Origin: Fibrobacter sp.
Lineage (GTDB): Bacteria; Fibrobacterota; Fibrobacteria; Fibrobacterales; Fibrobacteraceae
Assembly (NCBI GenBank): GCA_017412605.1
Contig: JAFPWY010000008.1
Location: 212,431-276,430, forward strand
Length of the DNA: 64,000 nucleotides
Direction of reading: 5' to 3'
Below, one piece after another: positions 15,608-24,686 of the stretch; position 1 is the first letter of the stretch, and each line of letters starts with the position of its first letter. The notes beneath the pieces are model-generated. The model had not been told where the DNA came from, searched no databases, and saw only the letters and a list, made by a program, of their open reading frames with translations. The translations under genes were made by a program, and so were the position numbers.

Positions 15608-16002
15608 TTTTTCCTCTTTTTGAGATGTTCCACAGATTTCATATACTCTTCGATTTTGGCGAGCGTCTCGGCCGAAAGGATATGTTCCATATTGCAAGCG
15701 TCCTCGTTTGCCGCTTCCTCCGACACTCCCAAATGAATCAAAAACTGCCTCAGTAAAAGATGTCGGCTCAAAATGGTAACCGCGACTTTTTTCCCTTCTT
15801 CGGTGAGTTCCACGCCGCTGTAAGGCTCCTGCGACACGAGCCCCTGTTTCTTGAGTTCCGCCACAGCGCGCGCCACCGAAGGCATTTTTACGGTTAGGGC
15901 GGCAGCAATGTCCCTGATTCGGGCGATTTTGTTGGTCTGGAGCAAAACGTGAATCACTTCCAAATAATCTTCAAGACTCTGAGTTAGCTTTGATCGTTTC
16001 AT
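15604..16002 (-). CDS. DtxR-family metal-dependent repressor, first gene of the feo operon
   Basis: 132 residues: a winged helix (residues 1-65, recognition helix around KMPSVARAVAEL), then a dimerisation domain, and no C-terminal SH3 domain, so MntR-sized. Metal ligands can be read: Asp12/Glu15 in LEDYLE, His81, and Cys103-x2-Glu106-His107 in DACNMEHIL. The Cys-x2-Glu-His triad is the DtxR/IdeR (iron) version; MntR has Glu in place of Cys. I therefore predict Fe(II) sensing. It overlaps feoA by four bases and probably autoregulates through the boxes at 16021-16079. A close paralogue follows at 16191-16616. Confidence 0.92.
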   Translation of the reverse strand: MKRSKLTQSLEDYLEVIHVLLQTNKIARIRDIAAALTVKMPSVARAVAELKKQGLVSQEPYSGVELTEEGKKVAVTILSRHLLLRQFLIHLGVSEEAANEDACNMEHILSAETLAKIEEYMKSVEHLKKRKK

Positions 16003-16032
16003 TCTACGCCTAAAAATGTTTTCCTAGTCTAA

Positions 16033-16046
16033 TTAGACAAGGCTAA
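16033..16046. promoter_or_regulatory. DtxR-like operator upstream of dtxR-feoAB
   Basis: TTAGAC-AA-GGCTAA. Half-sites also flank it: GTCTAA at 16027-16032 and a degenerate box TTCGTC-AA-GGCTAA at 16066-16079, so several dimers could bind the 31-77 bases before the start codon. Confidence 0.6.
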
Positions 16047-16190
16047 TGTAGAAAAAACAGAATAGTTCGTCAAGGCTAATATTGTTGGTTTAGGAAAATT
16101 TACTTAGATTTAGCTAAAATTGTATCAAAATAAAAAGAAAGGACGAAACAACCCATTTCGCCCATATATATGTATTGATTACGATTATGC

Positions 16191-16616
16191 CTATTTTTTC
16201 GTGTTTTTTGCGGCCTTGGCCTTCTTGCCCGCAGCAGGTCCCTCGGCAGGGCCCATGAAGTCCTCGATTTTGCCCAGTGTTTCGCCCGAAAGGATGTGTT
16301 CCATGCAGCAGGCGTCCTTGTCGGCAATGGCTTCGGAGACGCCCAGTCGAATCAGGAAACTTTTGAGCAAAAGATGTCGGTTCAGAATCGCGGCGGCAAC
16401 GCGCTGGCCTTCTTCGGTGAGTTCCACCCCGCCGTACGGTTCCTGAGTCACGAGCCCCAGCTTCTTGAGTTCAATCATCGCCTTGGCCACAGACGGCATT
16501 TTGACCGAAAGAGAGGCCGCGATATCCTTGACACGGGCAATTCCGTGGGCGAGGCGCAACATGTGCACCATCTCCAGGTAGTCTTCAAGACTTTGGCTGA
16601 GTTTTGTGTTTTCCAT
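16191..16616 (-). CDS. Second DtxR-family metal-dependent repressor
   Basis: 141 residues, collinear with the neighbouring regulator over its first 120 residues (SQSLEDYLEMVHML, KMPSVAKAMIELKK, GVELTEEG, NRHLLLKSFLI) and clearly a paralogue. The metal triad Cys103-x2-Glu106-His107 (DACCMEHILS) is kept, with an additional neighbouring Cys104. The C terminus adds an Ala/Lys-rich basic tail (GKKAKAAKNTKK). It lies downstream of the P1B-ATPase, with a 72-base gap holding its own candidate operators, so it may be both read through from the ATPase and separately controlled. A division of labour between the two regulators (uptake versus efflux, or different metals) is plausible but not visible in the sequence. 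Confidence 0.9.
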   Translation of the reverse strand: MENTKLSQSLEDYLEMVHMLRLAHGIARVKDIAASLSVKMPSVAKAMIELKKLGLVTQEPYGGVELTEEGQRVAAAILNRHLLLKSFLIRLGVSEAIADKDACCMEHILSGETLGKIEDFMGPAEGPAAGKKAKAAKNTKK

Positions 16617-16634
16617 TCGCGTCCTCTTTTGAGG

Positions 16635-16666
16635 TTAAACCGACCTAACCAATATAGGAAGGCTAG
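16635..16666. promoter_or_regulatory. Pair of degenerate DtxR-like boxes before the second regulator
   Basis: TTAAAC-CG-ACCTAA (16635-16648) and TATAGG-AA-GGCTAG (16653-16666), 18 bases apart. Each departs from the TTAGNC-NN-GNCTAA pattern at two or three positions. Confidence 0.45.
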
Positions 16667-16688
16667 AATGTTCGGTCAAGGGCGCTTT

Positions 16689-18791
16689 TTACGGAATACG
16701 CCGTTTTAGCGGCGTCATGCTCTTGGCACAAATCGCCATGGTCGAGAGGTTGTGCAGCAGGGCCGAGGTCGAGGGGGCCAGCAGGCCGAAGAAGCCTGCC
16801 ACGAGCAGCGACGTGTTGAAGGCGACGATAAAGCGGTAATTCGCCTGGATACGTTCCATAAGCTGGACGCTCAATGTACGGAGTTCCGCAAGGTCGCGCA
16901 GGTCTTCGCTGCGGAGCGTCACGTCGGCGGTTTCGCGGGCAATGTCGCTCGCATCGCTCATGGCAACCGACACGTTCGCAGCAGCAAGAGCAGGAGCATC
17001 GTTGATTCCGTCGCCCACCATAACCACGCGGCGGCCTTCGGCCTTCATTTTTTCCACATAGCGGTGCTTGTCTTCGGGCAGCACCTGCGCAAAGAAGGTA
17101 TCGATGCCCAAAAGTTGCGCCGTGCGTTCGGCGGACTTCTGGCTGTCGCCGGTAATCATCGCCACATGCTTGATTCCGCGTTCACGGAGCATGCGGATCG
17201 CTTCGGCCGCTTCGTCCCGCGGAGGATCGCTAATGCAAAGCACACCCGCAAGGTTCCCGCCAATGGCAAGGTAAATCACGGATGCGGCTCCGGCGAGTTC
17301 GTCGATCCTTTTCTGTTCCGCCTCGCCCACTGCAATCTTCTCATCTTCGACAACGAAATGCTTGCTACCGATGACGGCACGTTCCCCGTTCAGTGTGGTC
17401 GCAATTCCATGCGCAACGATGTACTGAACGTCGGCGTGCTCTTCTTCGTGATCGATTCCCCTGTCGAGAGCCCCGCGCACAATGGCACGAGCCATGCTGT
17501 GCGGGAAATGCTCCTCGATACAGGCCGCGATGCGAAGCACCTCCTCTTCGCTACGGCCTTCAAAGGGAATGACACGTTCGAGCTTAGGTTCTGCTTTGGT
17601 GAGAGTCCCCGTCTTGTCGAAAATGATGGTGTCGGCAAGCGCAAATTCTTCCAGATACTTGCCGCCTTTTACGGTCATGTTGCGGTCGGCCGCTTCGCGC
17701 AGCGCCGAAATCACCGAAATCGGGGTGGATAGCTTGATGGCGCAGGAATAGTCCACCATCAGAATCGAGACGGCCTTGGTGATGTTGCGCGTAAACAGGA
17801 GCGTGAGTCCAAAACCGATAAAACTGAACGGCACAATTCCGTCGGCAAGCCTTTCGGCCTTGCTCTGGATAGAGGCCTTGAGGTCTTCGGACTGGTCGAT
17901 GAGTTCGATGATTTTTTGAATTTTTGTGTTGCCATTCACGGCCCGCACCGAGACAACAATCGAGCCTTCGTCGAGGATGGTCCCTGCAAATACGGTTTTC
18001 CCGGCGGACTTGTGGACAGCCTGCGATTCGCCCGTCATGGTCGCCTCGTTCACGAAGGCATCGCCATCGACAACGGTTCCATCCACAGGAATCATGCTGC
18101 CGGAACGAACGCGCACAAGGTCGCCTTCCTTGACATCTTGCATACGCACCTGGACATCGACGCCGTCACGGACCACCCACACACGGTCCACCTTCACGGC
18201 AAGGCTTGCGGTAAGGGCCGTGCGGGTACGCGCCTTGGTGTAATCTTCCAGAAGACTGCTGACACTCAACAGGAACATGATGGTTCCCGCCGAATTGTAA
18301 TTCCTCTGCAGAATGCTTGCCCCGATGGCGGCCCCGTCCAACACTTCGACGGTGAGCTTGCCCTGCGAAAGAATGTCCAGCCCCTTCACGACGTATTTCA
18401 GTCCTTTGTAAACATGGACAGCCGTCCTGATGGGCAGCGGGACAATCCACTTGAACAGGTAACGGCGAGCAAGCATGAACGCAAGCCGGTTCTTGAACTT
18501 GGAATCCAGAGCCTGCAGCTGATAGTCAGTATCCGGCTCCCCCTCGGGCAACGCCGCGGGATTTAGCTTTTTAACGAACTCAATTAGCTGTTCATGATAA
18601 AACTGTTCACGAGAACCGGTTTCATATTCAATGAGAATACCTCCGTTTTCAGAGTGGACGACGGCGCGTTTTACAAAGGGATACGCCACGCACGCCTTGT
18701 GAATGCGCGGCTCATGTTCCGGTTCAAAAGCGTACGCCCCCGCGCGAAAGCGGATTCGCCCCGGCTGATCGTAAACAATTTTTGTGCGCAT
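16689..18791 (-). CDS. P1B-type heavy-metal-transporting ATPase with a YSC membrane motif
   Basis: 700 residues. The actuator motif TGES (253-256), phosphorylation site DKTGT (392-396), nucleotide-domain EEHFPHSMARAI (426-437) and hinge GDGINDAPAL are all present, so it should be an active pump. In the metal-binding transmembrane helix the usual Cys-Pro-Cys is Tyr-Ser-Cys (348-350, within DYSCAIKLSTP), which argues against Cu or Zn CPC-type selectivity and is compatible with Mn/Fe/Co-type export. There is no CxxC HMA domain; instead the N terminus has a QPGRIRFR-type domain. The preceding small gene (DUF6110-like) ends only six bases upstream, and the second DtxR-type regulator follows. Metal efflux controlled with the iron island is the likely role; the ion is unproven. 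Confidence 0.9.
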   Translation of the reverse strand: MRTKIVYDQPGRIRFRAGAYAFEPEHEPRIHKACVAYPFVKRAVVHSENGGILIEYETGSREQFYHEQLIEFVKKLNPAALPEGEPDTDYQLQALDSKFKNRLAFMLARRYLFKWIVPLPIRTAVHVYKGLKYVVKGLDILSQGKLTVEVLDGAAIGASILQRNYNSAGTIMFLLSVSSLLEDYTKARTRTALTASLAVKVDRVWVVRDGVDVQVRMQDVKEGDLVRVRSGSMIPVDGTVVDGDAFVNEATMTGESQAVHKSAGKTVFAGTILDEGSIVVSVRAVNGNTKIQKIIELIDQSEDLKASIQSKAERLADGIVPFSFIGFGLTLLFTRNITKAVSILMVDYSCAIKLSTPISVISALREAADRNMTVKGGKYLEEFALADTIIFDKTGTLTKAEPKLERVIPFEGRSEEEVLRIAACIEEHFPHSMARAIVRGALDRGIDHEEEHADVQYIVAHGIATTLNGERAVIGSKHFVVEDEKIAVGEAEQKRIDELAGAASVIYLAIGGNLAGVLCISDPPRDEAAEAIRMLRERGIKHVAMITGDSQKSAERTAQLLGIDTFFAQVLPEDKHRYVEKMKAEGRRVVMVGDGINDAPALAAANVSVAMSDASDIARETADVTLRSEDLRDLAELRTLSVQLMERIQANYRFIVAFNTSLLVAGFFGLLAPSTSALLHNLSTMAICAKSMTPLKRRIP

Positions 18792-18797
18792 GGGAGA

Positions 18798-19019
18798 TTA
18801 CTTCTTCGCTTCTTTCTTTGCGTCGTTGCAGATGTCGGCAGCTTCGTCCTTCATATCCTGGAAGGTGGCCTTGGCATCGGCGGTAAACTTCATGCCGTGA
18901 GCAAGTCCCTTGACTGCATATTCGCGAGTCTTGGGAGCCTTGAGAACTTTCTTTGCGATGGCAGAGCCAACGGCGCCGGCGACCACGCACCAGAATTTTT
19001 CGTTATGCCAAATAGACAT
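18798..19019 (-). CDS. Small DUF6110-like protein coupled to the P1B ATPase
   Basis: 73 residues: a short N terminus, a Gly/Ala-rich hydrophobic segment (CVVAGAVGSAIAKKVL), then a charged amphipathic helix ending DAKKEAKK. Start ATG with an AAGGAG-type site upstream. This is the pattern of the small DUF6110 proteins that I know as neighbours of heavy-metal P-type ATPases. It may be a membrane-associated accessory or regulatory subunit of the pump. First gene of the two-gene ATPase operon. Confidence 0.75.
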   Translation of the reverse strand: MSIWHNEKFWCVVAGAVGSAIAKKVLKAPKTREYAVKGLAHGMKFTADAKATFQDMKDEAADICNDAKKEAKK

Positions 19020-19312
19020 GATAAACTCCTTGGTTGAGTGTTTGTTGAATTGACGATGTATAAAATCTATGTATTTTGCAACCTGCCGTTAATTGCATAC
19101 AAACTAATTTAAAACTCCGCAAGGCAGTTCGTTTTCACGCGCATTTGACTAACTTTGTTAGGATATTTGAAATTTGTTTTGTAGTTAAAAGTTTCTTAGC
19201 GAAAGAAAAGTCTATTTGGATTCTTTTACGTCCGAATGGATTATAAAGCCCATTTGGAGTAGAAAAAAATTCGTCTTCTACCTAATTTCGCACCAAAAAA
19301 TGGACATGGTGT
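19020..19312. other. 293-base divergent intergenic region
   Basis: No gene seen. AT-rich; it contains a TATTTGGA partial motif (19213-19220) and a full CATTTGGAGTAG (19251-19262) on the MMPL side, plus the palindrome CTAACTTTGTTAG (19148-19160), whose half-sites are in the opposite order to the DtxR-like boxes. Confidence 0.5.
19251..19262 (+). promoter_or_regulatory. CATTTGGAGTAG motif upstream of the first MMPL gene
   Basis: Identical 12-mer to those at 21665 and 29962, 51 bases before the start codon. Role unknown. Confidence 0.45.
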
Positions 19313-21676
19313 ATGCAAGTTTCCCGTATTAACAATTTTTTTGCCCGCATGGGGCATTTTCAGGTAGCTCACCGCTGGCAAATCCTCGCGGCGGCTTTGA
19401 TTTTTACTATAGCGGCATGCCTCGGGCTTCCGCACCTTTCGATGTCGAGCAGCGATGACGAATGGTTCGATGACTGGGATCAGGTAAAGCTGAATCAGGA
19501 GCATTTTTACGATATTTTCGGCAGTGACGATTCCTTCATGGTGTTAGTCCGTGCCGACGACGTCTTTGCACCCGATGTGCTTTCGGCTATCGACCGGCTT
19601 TCAAGAAGGCTTGAAAACGAAGTTCCGTACGCTGAACGCGTCGTCTCCTTGACACGCAACCTTTCGATTCCCAAGGCGAACGACGAAGGCTTTGAAGTCA
19701 TCGACCCATTTGAAGACGGAATCCCAACGGATTCTCAGGAACTTGCCGCCAAAAAGTCTCTCGTCATGAGCCGCCAATCATTGGTTAACGGCATCGTTTC
19801 GGACGACAGCAAAGAAACTTGGGTCATCCTCTCCCTAAAAAAATACGAAGGCGGCGTGGAATTCGGCAAAGACAGCATCGCTCCATTCGCCCGCAAGATT
19901 ATTGAGTCCGAAGAATTCAAGAGCGATCGCTATCGGCTTTTGCAGACGGGCATGAGCTACACCGAAATGGAAGAGGAAGAAATCATCACGCATGAATGCA
20001 TTATGCGCATCGGCGTGGGTTTTGCGGTGATGCTTTTGAGCCTCATTCTCTTTGTAAGATCGCTACGTGGTGTGGTCGTGCCTGCCGTTGCGACGGTTTG
20101 TGGCATCGCATCTGTCTTGGGAATCAATGCATGGCTAGACATTACGGGAGACTCCTCGATGGTGGCGCTCCCGGTGCTTTTGGGCATGGCGCTTTCAGTG
20201 GGCTATTCCATCCACTACATCAACGCATTCCGTATGCAATTCCGCCGTTCCGGCAAACGCAAGGAATCGGTGGTGTTTGCCATTCAAGAAACGGGCTGGC
20301 CCATCTTCTTTACGGTCATTACTACGGTCGCCTCGCTCCTTTCGTTCCTATTTGCGGGCATTCGGCCTATCCGTTGGATTGGTGGCATCTCGGCGGGCAT
20401 CGTGTCTATGGTTTGCCTCTATGTGATGGTGCTGATTCCCGTTCTCATGAGCTTCGGGCGCGATACGGAACCTAAACCCGACATGGTCAAGGCGGCGGGA
20501 GCCACCAAGGCCGACATTCTCTTTGAATTTTTCGGACGCAAGGTTTGCCGACACAGCATCATTATCGCCATCATTGCAGGCGCAATCATGCTGTTCCAGG
20601 TTCCGGGAATCGCACACATCGACGTGAACATGGACTACACCGAGACCATGGGCCAAAAGATTCCTTATGTGGTGCGGCTCTTGGATATGCTCAGCGGAAA
20701 ACTCGGGAGCCTTTACGACTTCAACGTGATGGTGGAATTCGACAATCCCGACGCATTGAAGGACCCGGCGAACATGAAGAGAATCGAGGAACTGGAAGAT
20801 AAACTCGGAACCCTTCAGCTGACCAAAATTTCTGGCGGAAAACCGCGAGTCCAGTCGGTCACGAGCCTCGTAAAAGAGATGAACCGAACCCTGAATAGCG
20901 ATGACACCGCGTATTACGCCATTCCTGCCGAAAAAGACATGCTCACGCAGCTGCTGTTCCTCTACGAAATCTCCGACCCCGACGCCATTTTCAGCTGGAT
21001 GGACGAAGATTACAAGACAACGTACATTCACGTGGAACTTTCGGGCTATGATGCAAATAAAATCGTCGAAGACCTGGACAGTGCGAAGAGCTATATGACA
21101 AGTATTTTCCCGGAAGCGAAAACTTCGGTGGTAGGAGACGTCATCAACTACGCCGAAATGAATGGAAAGTTGGTGGGCGGATTGCTCCGTTCCTTCGGCG
21201 GTTCATTCGTGATTATCGCCATCATGATGATACTTGCCTTCGGGAGTATCCGAGCGGGGCTTATCGGCATGATTCCGAACGTGGCACCGGTGCTGTTGAT
21301 TGGCGGGCTAATGGGTTACCTGAATATGCCGCTTGACATGATTACAATGATTATCATGCCAATGGTTTTGGGCATCGCCGTCGACGACACCATCCACATG
21401 AATAACCATATCAAGTACGGCTACGAAAAAACGGGCAGTTACAGGCAAGCGCTCCTGCTCTCTTACCGCGAAATCGGCAAGACGATGGGCATGACCACGT
21501 TCATTCTGTGCGCGATGTTCTTCGTATTTATCTTCAGCCCGATGGGAGCGCTCCACAACGTGGGCATTCTTTCCATTTTGGGTCTCGGCGGAGCTCTCTT
21601 GGCGGACTATACGCTTACCACGGCGCTTGTCTACCTATGCAAACCGTACGGGGCATCGAAAAACCATTTGGAGTAG
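19313..21676 (+). CDS. RND/MMPL-family exporter (first of a pair)
   Basis: 787 residues with the RND layout: one N-terminal helix (QILAAALIFTIAACLGL), a large exported loop (about 50-235), five helices beginning at MRIGVGFAVMLLSLILF, a further helix and second exported loop (about 410-610), and a last block of helices from FGGSFVIIAIMMILAFGS. The VLGIAVDDTIHMNNH segment of the second block is typical of COG1033 exporters, with acidic residues for proton coupling. These move lipids, sterols or hydrophobic molecules to the envelope. The ATG at 19313 has only a weak ribosome site. Tandem with a second, diverged copy starting 49 bases after this stop. Substrate unknown. Confidence 0.88.
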   Translation: MQVSRINNFFARMGHFQVAHRWQILAAALIFTIAACLGLPHLSMSSSDDEWFDDWDQVKLNQEHFYDIFGSDDSFMVLVRADDVFAPDVLSAIDRLSRRLENEVPYAERVVSLTRNLSIPKANDEGFEVIDPFEDGIPTDSQELAAKKSLVMSRQSLVNGIVSDDSKETWVILSLKKYEGGVEFGKDSIAPFARKIIESEEFKSDRYRLLQTGMSYTEMEEEEIITHECIMRIGVGFAVMLLSLILFVRSLRGVVVPAVATVCGIASVLGINAWLDITGDSSMVALPVLLGMALSVGYSIHYINAFRMQFRRSGKRKESVVFAIQETGWPIFFTVITTVASLLSFLFAGIRPIRWIGGISAGIVSMVCLYVMVLIPVLMSFGRDTEPKPDMVKAAGATKADILFEFFGRKVCRHSIIIAIIAGAIMLFQVPGIAHIDVNMDYTETMGQKIPYVVRLLDMLSGKLGSLYDFNVMVEFDNPDALKDPANMKRIEELEDKLGTLQLTKISGGKPRVQSVTSLVKEMNRTLNSDDTAYYAIPAEKDMLTQLLFLYEISDPDAIFSWMDEDYKTTYIHVELSGYDANKIVEDLDSAKSYMTSIFPEAKTSVVGDVINYAEMNGKLVGGLLRSFGGSFVIIAIMMILAFGSIRAGLIGMIPNVAPVLLIGGLMGYLNMPLDMITMIIMPMVLGIAVDDTIHMNNHIKYGYEKTGSYRQALLLSYREIGKTMGMTTFILCAMFFVFIFSPMGALHNVGILSILGLGGALLADYTLTTALVYLCKPYGASKNHLE
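21665..21676 (+). promoter_or_regulatory. CATTTGGAGTAG motif coinciding with the end of the first MMPL gene
   Basis: Encodes the last residues His-Leu-Glu-stop of the first exporter and lies 49 bases before the start of the second, a spacing like that at 19251. This suggests the second gene has its own promoter element, or that the motif travels with the duplicated gene. Confidence 0.4.
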
Positions 21677-21725
21677 TTTTTTAAGGGAGTCTCATCTACC
21701 TTTGCGGCTGAAAAAGGAGTTTAAA

Positions 21726-24107
21726 ATGAGCCTTCCAAAGATCAACATTGAAAGAATCAACGAGCGGTTCGGCCGTTTTGGCGAATTTTTGCTCGCACAC
21801 CGCGCCATTTTGCTGGTGGCGTTTATCGTTTTGCTTGCGGTATCGATCGTTGGCATGAAAAAAATCTACGTCGAGGCGTCTTGGGACAGCTACTTTATCG
21901 AGGGCGACCCGATGCTTGTCGAAACGGACAAGTTCAAGGAAACTTTCGGTAACGACTATTTCGTGGGCGTGCTGGTCGAGAGCGACCATTCCATCTTGAC
22001 GCCGGACAACCTGAAGCTTTTGCGCGAGCTTTCGAACGAACTGCGCGATAGCCTTTCGTATTCCGACGGCAAGGCAACTTCGATTGTCGATTTGGAATAC
22101 ATGCTCGGTACCGAAGAGGGCATGGAAATCACGCAGATTGTGCCCGAAGAAATCCCGACAGACGAAGCGGGACTTGCCGAAATCGAAAAGCGTCTGACCG
22201 ATAAGCCGGAACTGGCGAAGAAGCTGATTTCGAGCGACCGCAAGCAAGCCTTCATCAACATCAAGCTGCGCCCCTTCCCCGAAGATTCCGTGTGGAAGGC
22301 CGAAGGCGAAGCGAAGGGCGTGAAGGCAGAAGCGCCCGACATGAAAACGGGCCGCGAAACGGCTGAAATCATCGCGAAGGAAAAGTATGCTCCGTTGCAC
22401 CCGCGTGCTACGGGCATGCCTTACCTAAGTTTCGAAAAACTGAAATACATCGGCGAAGAAATGGGTCGCATTTTCATCATGACGATTCTCTGCGCCATCA
22501 TCGTGATGTTCTTGGTGACGCGTTCGCTCCGTGGCATTGTCTCTCCGCTGATTACGACTTTTGCAGGCGTCATCATGACCTTCGGCTTGGTGGGTTATCT
22601 CGGGCTTTACATGGATGCGACCAACATCATGGTGCCCGTGATTTTGGCCTTCGCCGTTTCAATTGCATACAACATTCACATCAACTCGTTCTTCCGCAAG
22701 AACATGATGCTTACGGGCAAGCGCAAAGAATCGGTGCTCTACGCCATGCGTGAAACCGGTTGGTCGGTGCTATTCTCGGGCCTTACCACGATTGTCGCGT
22801 TGCTCAGCTTCCTTTCGGTGATGCTCAAGCCGATCCGCTCCGTGGGCATTCTCTCGTCGATTGCTATTGCGTTTATTCTGCTTGTAGCGCTAACGGTTTC
22901 ACCGATTCTCCTGAGTTTCGGCAAAGACAAGAAGCCGAACGCCAAGGTGCTTGAACGCGGCGACACGCGCATGGGAATCATTCTCGATTCTATCGGCAAA
23001 TTCGTTCTCGGGCACGGCAAGCCGATTGCGATTGTATTCGCCATCGTGACTGCAATTTCTGTTTTCGGACTCACCAAGATAGAACCCGCCTTTGACGTAG
23101 AACGCACCATGGGCCGCAAGGTCGAATACGTGAACAAGATGCTCTACGTGGCAGAATCCGAAATCGGAAGCTTCTATTCGTACGACTTGGTGATTGACTT
23201 TGGTACAAACGACAAGGCCAAGGAAGTCGAGAACCTGAAAAAACTTGAACAGTTGCAGGATCATGCCGGCAAGTACCCGCTCACCAAGCGCTCCACCTCG
23301 ATTCTTGACATCGTCAAGGATTTGGACCGCACGCTGAACGAAAACCGTCAGGAAAAATACGCCATTCCCGAAACGGAAGAAGAAGTCGCTCAGCTGCTTT
23401 TGCTCTACGAAAACGCGGGCGGCAGCGAAGCGAGCTACTGGATGGATTACGATTACAGGAAGCTCCGCCTGATGATTGAAATTTCAAGCTACAACTCCAA
23501 CGAACTCCAGAAGGAAATCGAGGACTTGCAGAATTTTGCACGCAAACTTTATCCGGACGCGAAGGTGACTGCCGTGGGTAACTTGCCGCAATTCACCGCC
23601 ATGCAGCAGTACCTGGAAGTGGGCCAGATGACGTCGTTCCTGATTTCTGTGGTGATTGTGGCAGTCCTTTTGATGATTGTTTTCGGCAGCATCCGCACGG
23701 GCCTTATCGGCATGATTCCGAACATTGCGCCGGGTATTTTCGTGGGCGGCTACCTCGGGCTCACGGACATTCCGCTTGACATGATGACGGCGACGCTCAT
23801 TCCGATGATTATCGGCCTTTCCGTTGACGACACGATTCACTTTATCAACCATGGGCATGTGGAATTTGACCGCACCCACGATTACCGCGAGTCCATTCTC
23901 AACGTATTCCGCACGGCGGGCCCGGCTCTCGTGATGACGACGATTATCATGGTGGCGACCTTTGCGGGCTTTACCACCTCGGCCGCAACGCAGATGTTCA
24001 ACTTCGGTTTCGTGGTGTTCGTGGGCCTTGTCTCGGCATTGCTCGCCGACCTGTTCGTGACACCGCTTTTGATCAAGAAATTCAAGATTTTCGGTAAAGA
24101 ACATTAA
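21726..24107 (+). CDS. RND/MMPL-family exporter (second of a pair)
   Basis: 793 residues from the ATG at 21726, chosen for the AAGGAG site just upstream; the frame runs back into the first gene. Same topology as its neighbour: helix at about 25-45, exported loop, helices from GRIFIMTILCAIIVMFLV, the second loop, and a final helix block with IIGLSVDDTIHFINHGH. It shares long stretches of pattern with the first copy (both have a KRKESV segment after helix 4 and SYWMDYDY/FSWMDEDY in loop two), so the two arose by duplication. They might form a heterotrimer or export related lipids. A strong terminator follows. Confidence 0.88.
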   Translation: MSLPKINIERINERFGRFGEFLLAHRAILLVAFIVLLAVSIVGMKKIYVEASWDSYFIEGDPMLVETDKFKETFGNDYFVGVLVESDHSILTPDNLKLLRELSNELRDSLSYSDGKATSIVDLEYMLGTEEGMEITQIVPEEIPTDEAGLAEIEKRLTDKPELAKKLISSDRKQAFINIKLRPFPEDSVWKAEGEAKGVKAEAPDMKTGRETAEIIAKEKYAPLHPRATGMPYLSFEKLKYIGEEMGRIFIMTILCAIIVMFLVTRSLRGIVSPLITTFAGVIMTFGLVGYLGLYMDATNIMVPVILAFAVSIAYNIHINSFFRKNMMLTGKRKESVLYAMRETGWSVLFSGLTTIVALLSFLSVMLKPIRSVGILSSIAIAFILLVALTVSPILLSFGKDKKPNAKVLERGDTRMGIILDSIGKFVLGHGKPIAIVFAIVTAISVFGLTKIEPAFDVERTMGRKVEYVNKMLYVAESEIGSFYSYDLVIDFGTNDKAKEVENLKKLEQLQDHAGKYPLTKRSTSILDIVKDLDRTLNENRQEKYAIPETEEEVAQLLLLYENAGGSEASYWMDYDYRKLRLMIEISSYNSNELQKEIEDLQNFARKLYPDAKVTAVGNLPQFTAMQQYLEVGQMTSFLISVVIVAVLLMIVFGSIRTGLIGMIPNIAPGIFVGGYLGLTDIPLDMMTATLIPMIIGLSVDDTIHFINHGHVEFDRTHDYRESILNVFRTAGPALVMTTIIMVATFAGFTTSAATQMFNFGFVVFVGLVSALLADLFVTPLLIKKFKIFGKEH

Positions 24108-24112
24108 CATAG

Positions 24113-24146
24113 AAAGGGCCGTTATAAATAACGCCCTTTATTTTTT
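24113..24146 (+). terminator. Terminator after the MMPL pair
   Basis: AAAGGGC...GCCCTTT stem with an inner GTTAT/ATAAC helix, followed by ATTTTTT. Confidence 0.85.
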
Positions 24147-24153
24147 ATACAAT

Positions 24154-24182
24154 AAAAAGCATCGGTAATAACCGGTGCTTTG
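24154..24182 (-). terminator. Terminator after the flavodoxin gene
   Basis: On the minus strand AAAGCACCGGT...ACCGATGCTTT followed by TTATTG; it lies 39 bases past the flavodoxin stop. Confidence 0.7.
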
Positions 24183-24220
24183 TCTTATGAGGTGGTATAT
24201 TGGAAAGATTTTGCTATCTA

Positions 24221-24649
24221 TCAAGCCTGAAGCAATGTCTTGCCCAAATCTGCACAGGCTGTTTTGCCTGCATCGTCAGGAGCACTTTCGATAGCAAGCG
24301 GTTCTGCGACAAGGACAAGGCCAGCAGCTTCGGCATCGGCCTTCCACGGATTCATCCATTCGCCGCCACCCCAGCCGTAAGAACCGAAAAGTGCGACTTT
24401 CTTGCCGGCAAGGGACGGTTTGACCGCATCGTAGAAGGGTTGAAATTCGGAATCTTCCAGTTCCTCGGCACCCATAGCAGGGCATCCAAGCGCAAAACGG
24501 GCGTAATCGGCCAAATTGCCTTGAGAGAAATCCGAAACGCTGAAAACATCGGCTTCCCCACCGGCAGCCTTGACACCTTCGGCGATATACTTCGCCATCA
24601 TTTCGGTGTTACCCGTTCCGCTCCAGTAAATGACTGCAACTTTATCCAT
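24221..24649 (-). CDS. Short-chain flavodoxin
   Basis: 142 residues. The FMN phosphate loop SGTGNTEMM (10-18) and the later GSYGWGGGEWMNPW loop that stacks on the isoalloxazine ring are clear; no signal peptide, so cytoplasmic. Flavodoxins replace ferredoxin as electron carriers when iron is scarce and can supply electrons for reductive iron release from imported chelates. It is the last gene of an apparent AraC-ABC-ABC-DUF3793-flavodoxin unit on the minus strand, with a good AGGAGA site before the ATG. That context supports a role in iron limitation. Confidence 0.93.
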   Translation of the reverse strand: MDKVAVIYWSGTGNTEMMAKYIAEGVKAAGGEADVFSVSDFSQGNLADYARFALGCPAMGAEELEDSEFQPFYDAVKPSLAGKKVALFGSYGWGGGEWMNPWKADAEAAGLVLVAEPLAIESAPDDAGKTACADLGKTLLQA

Positions 24650-24686
24650 TATGATTCTCCTATTTGATTATGTTAAATTCCTTTTT

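Noticed and set aside
19148..19160. CTAACTTTGTTAG as a further DtxR-like box
   Set aside because: It is palindromic but the half-sites are in the inverse order (CTAA...TTAG) to the TTAG...CTAA of the other boxes.
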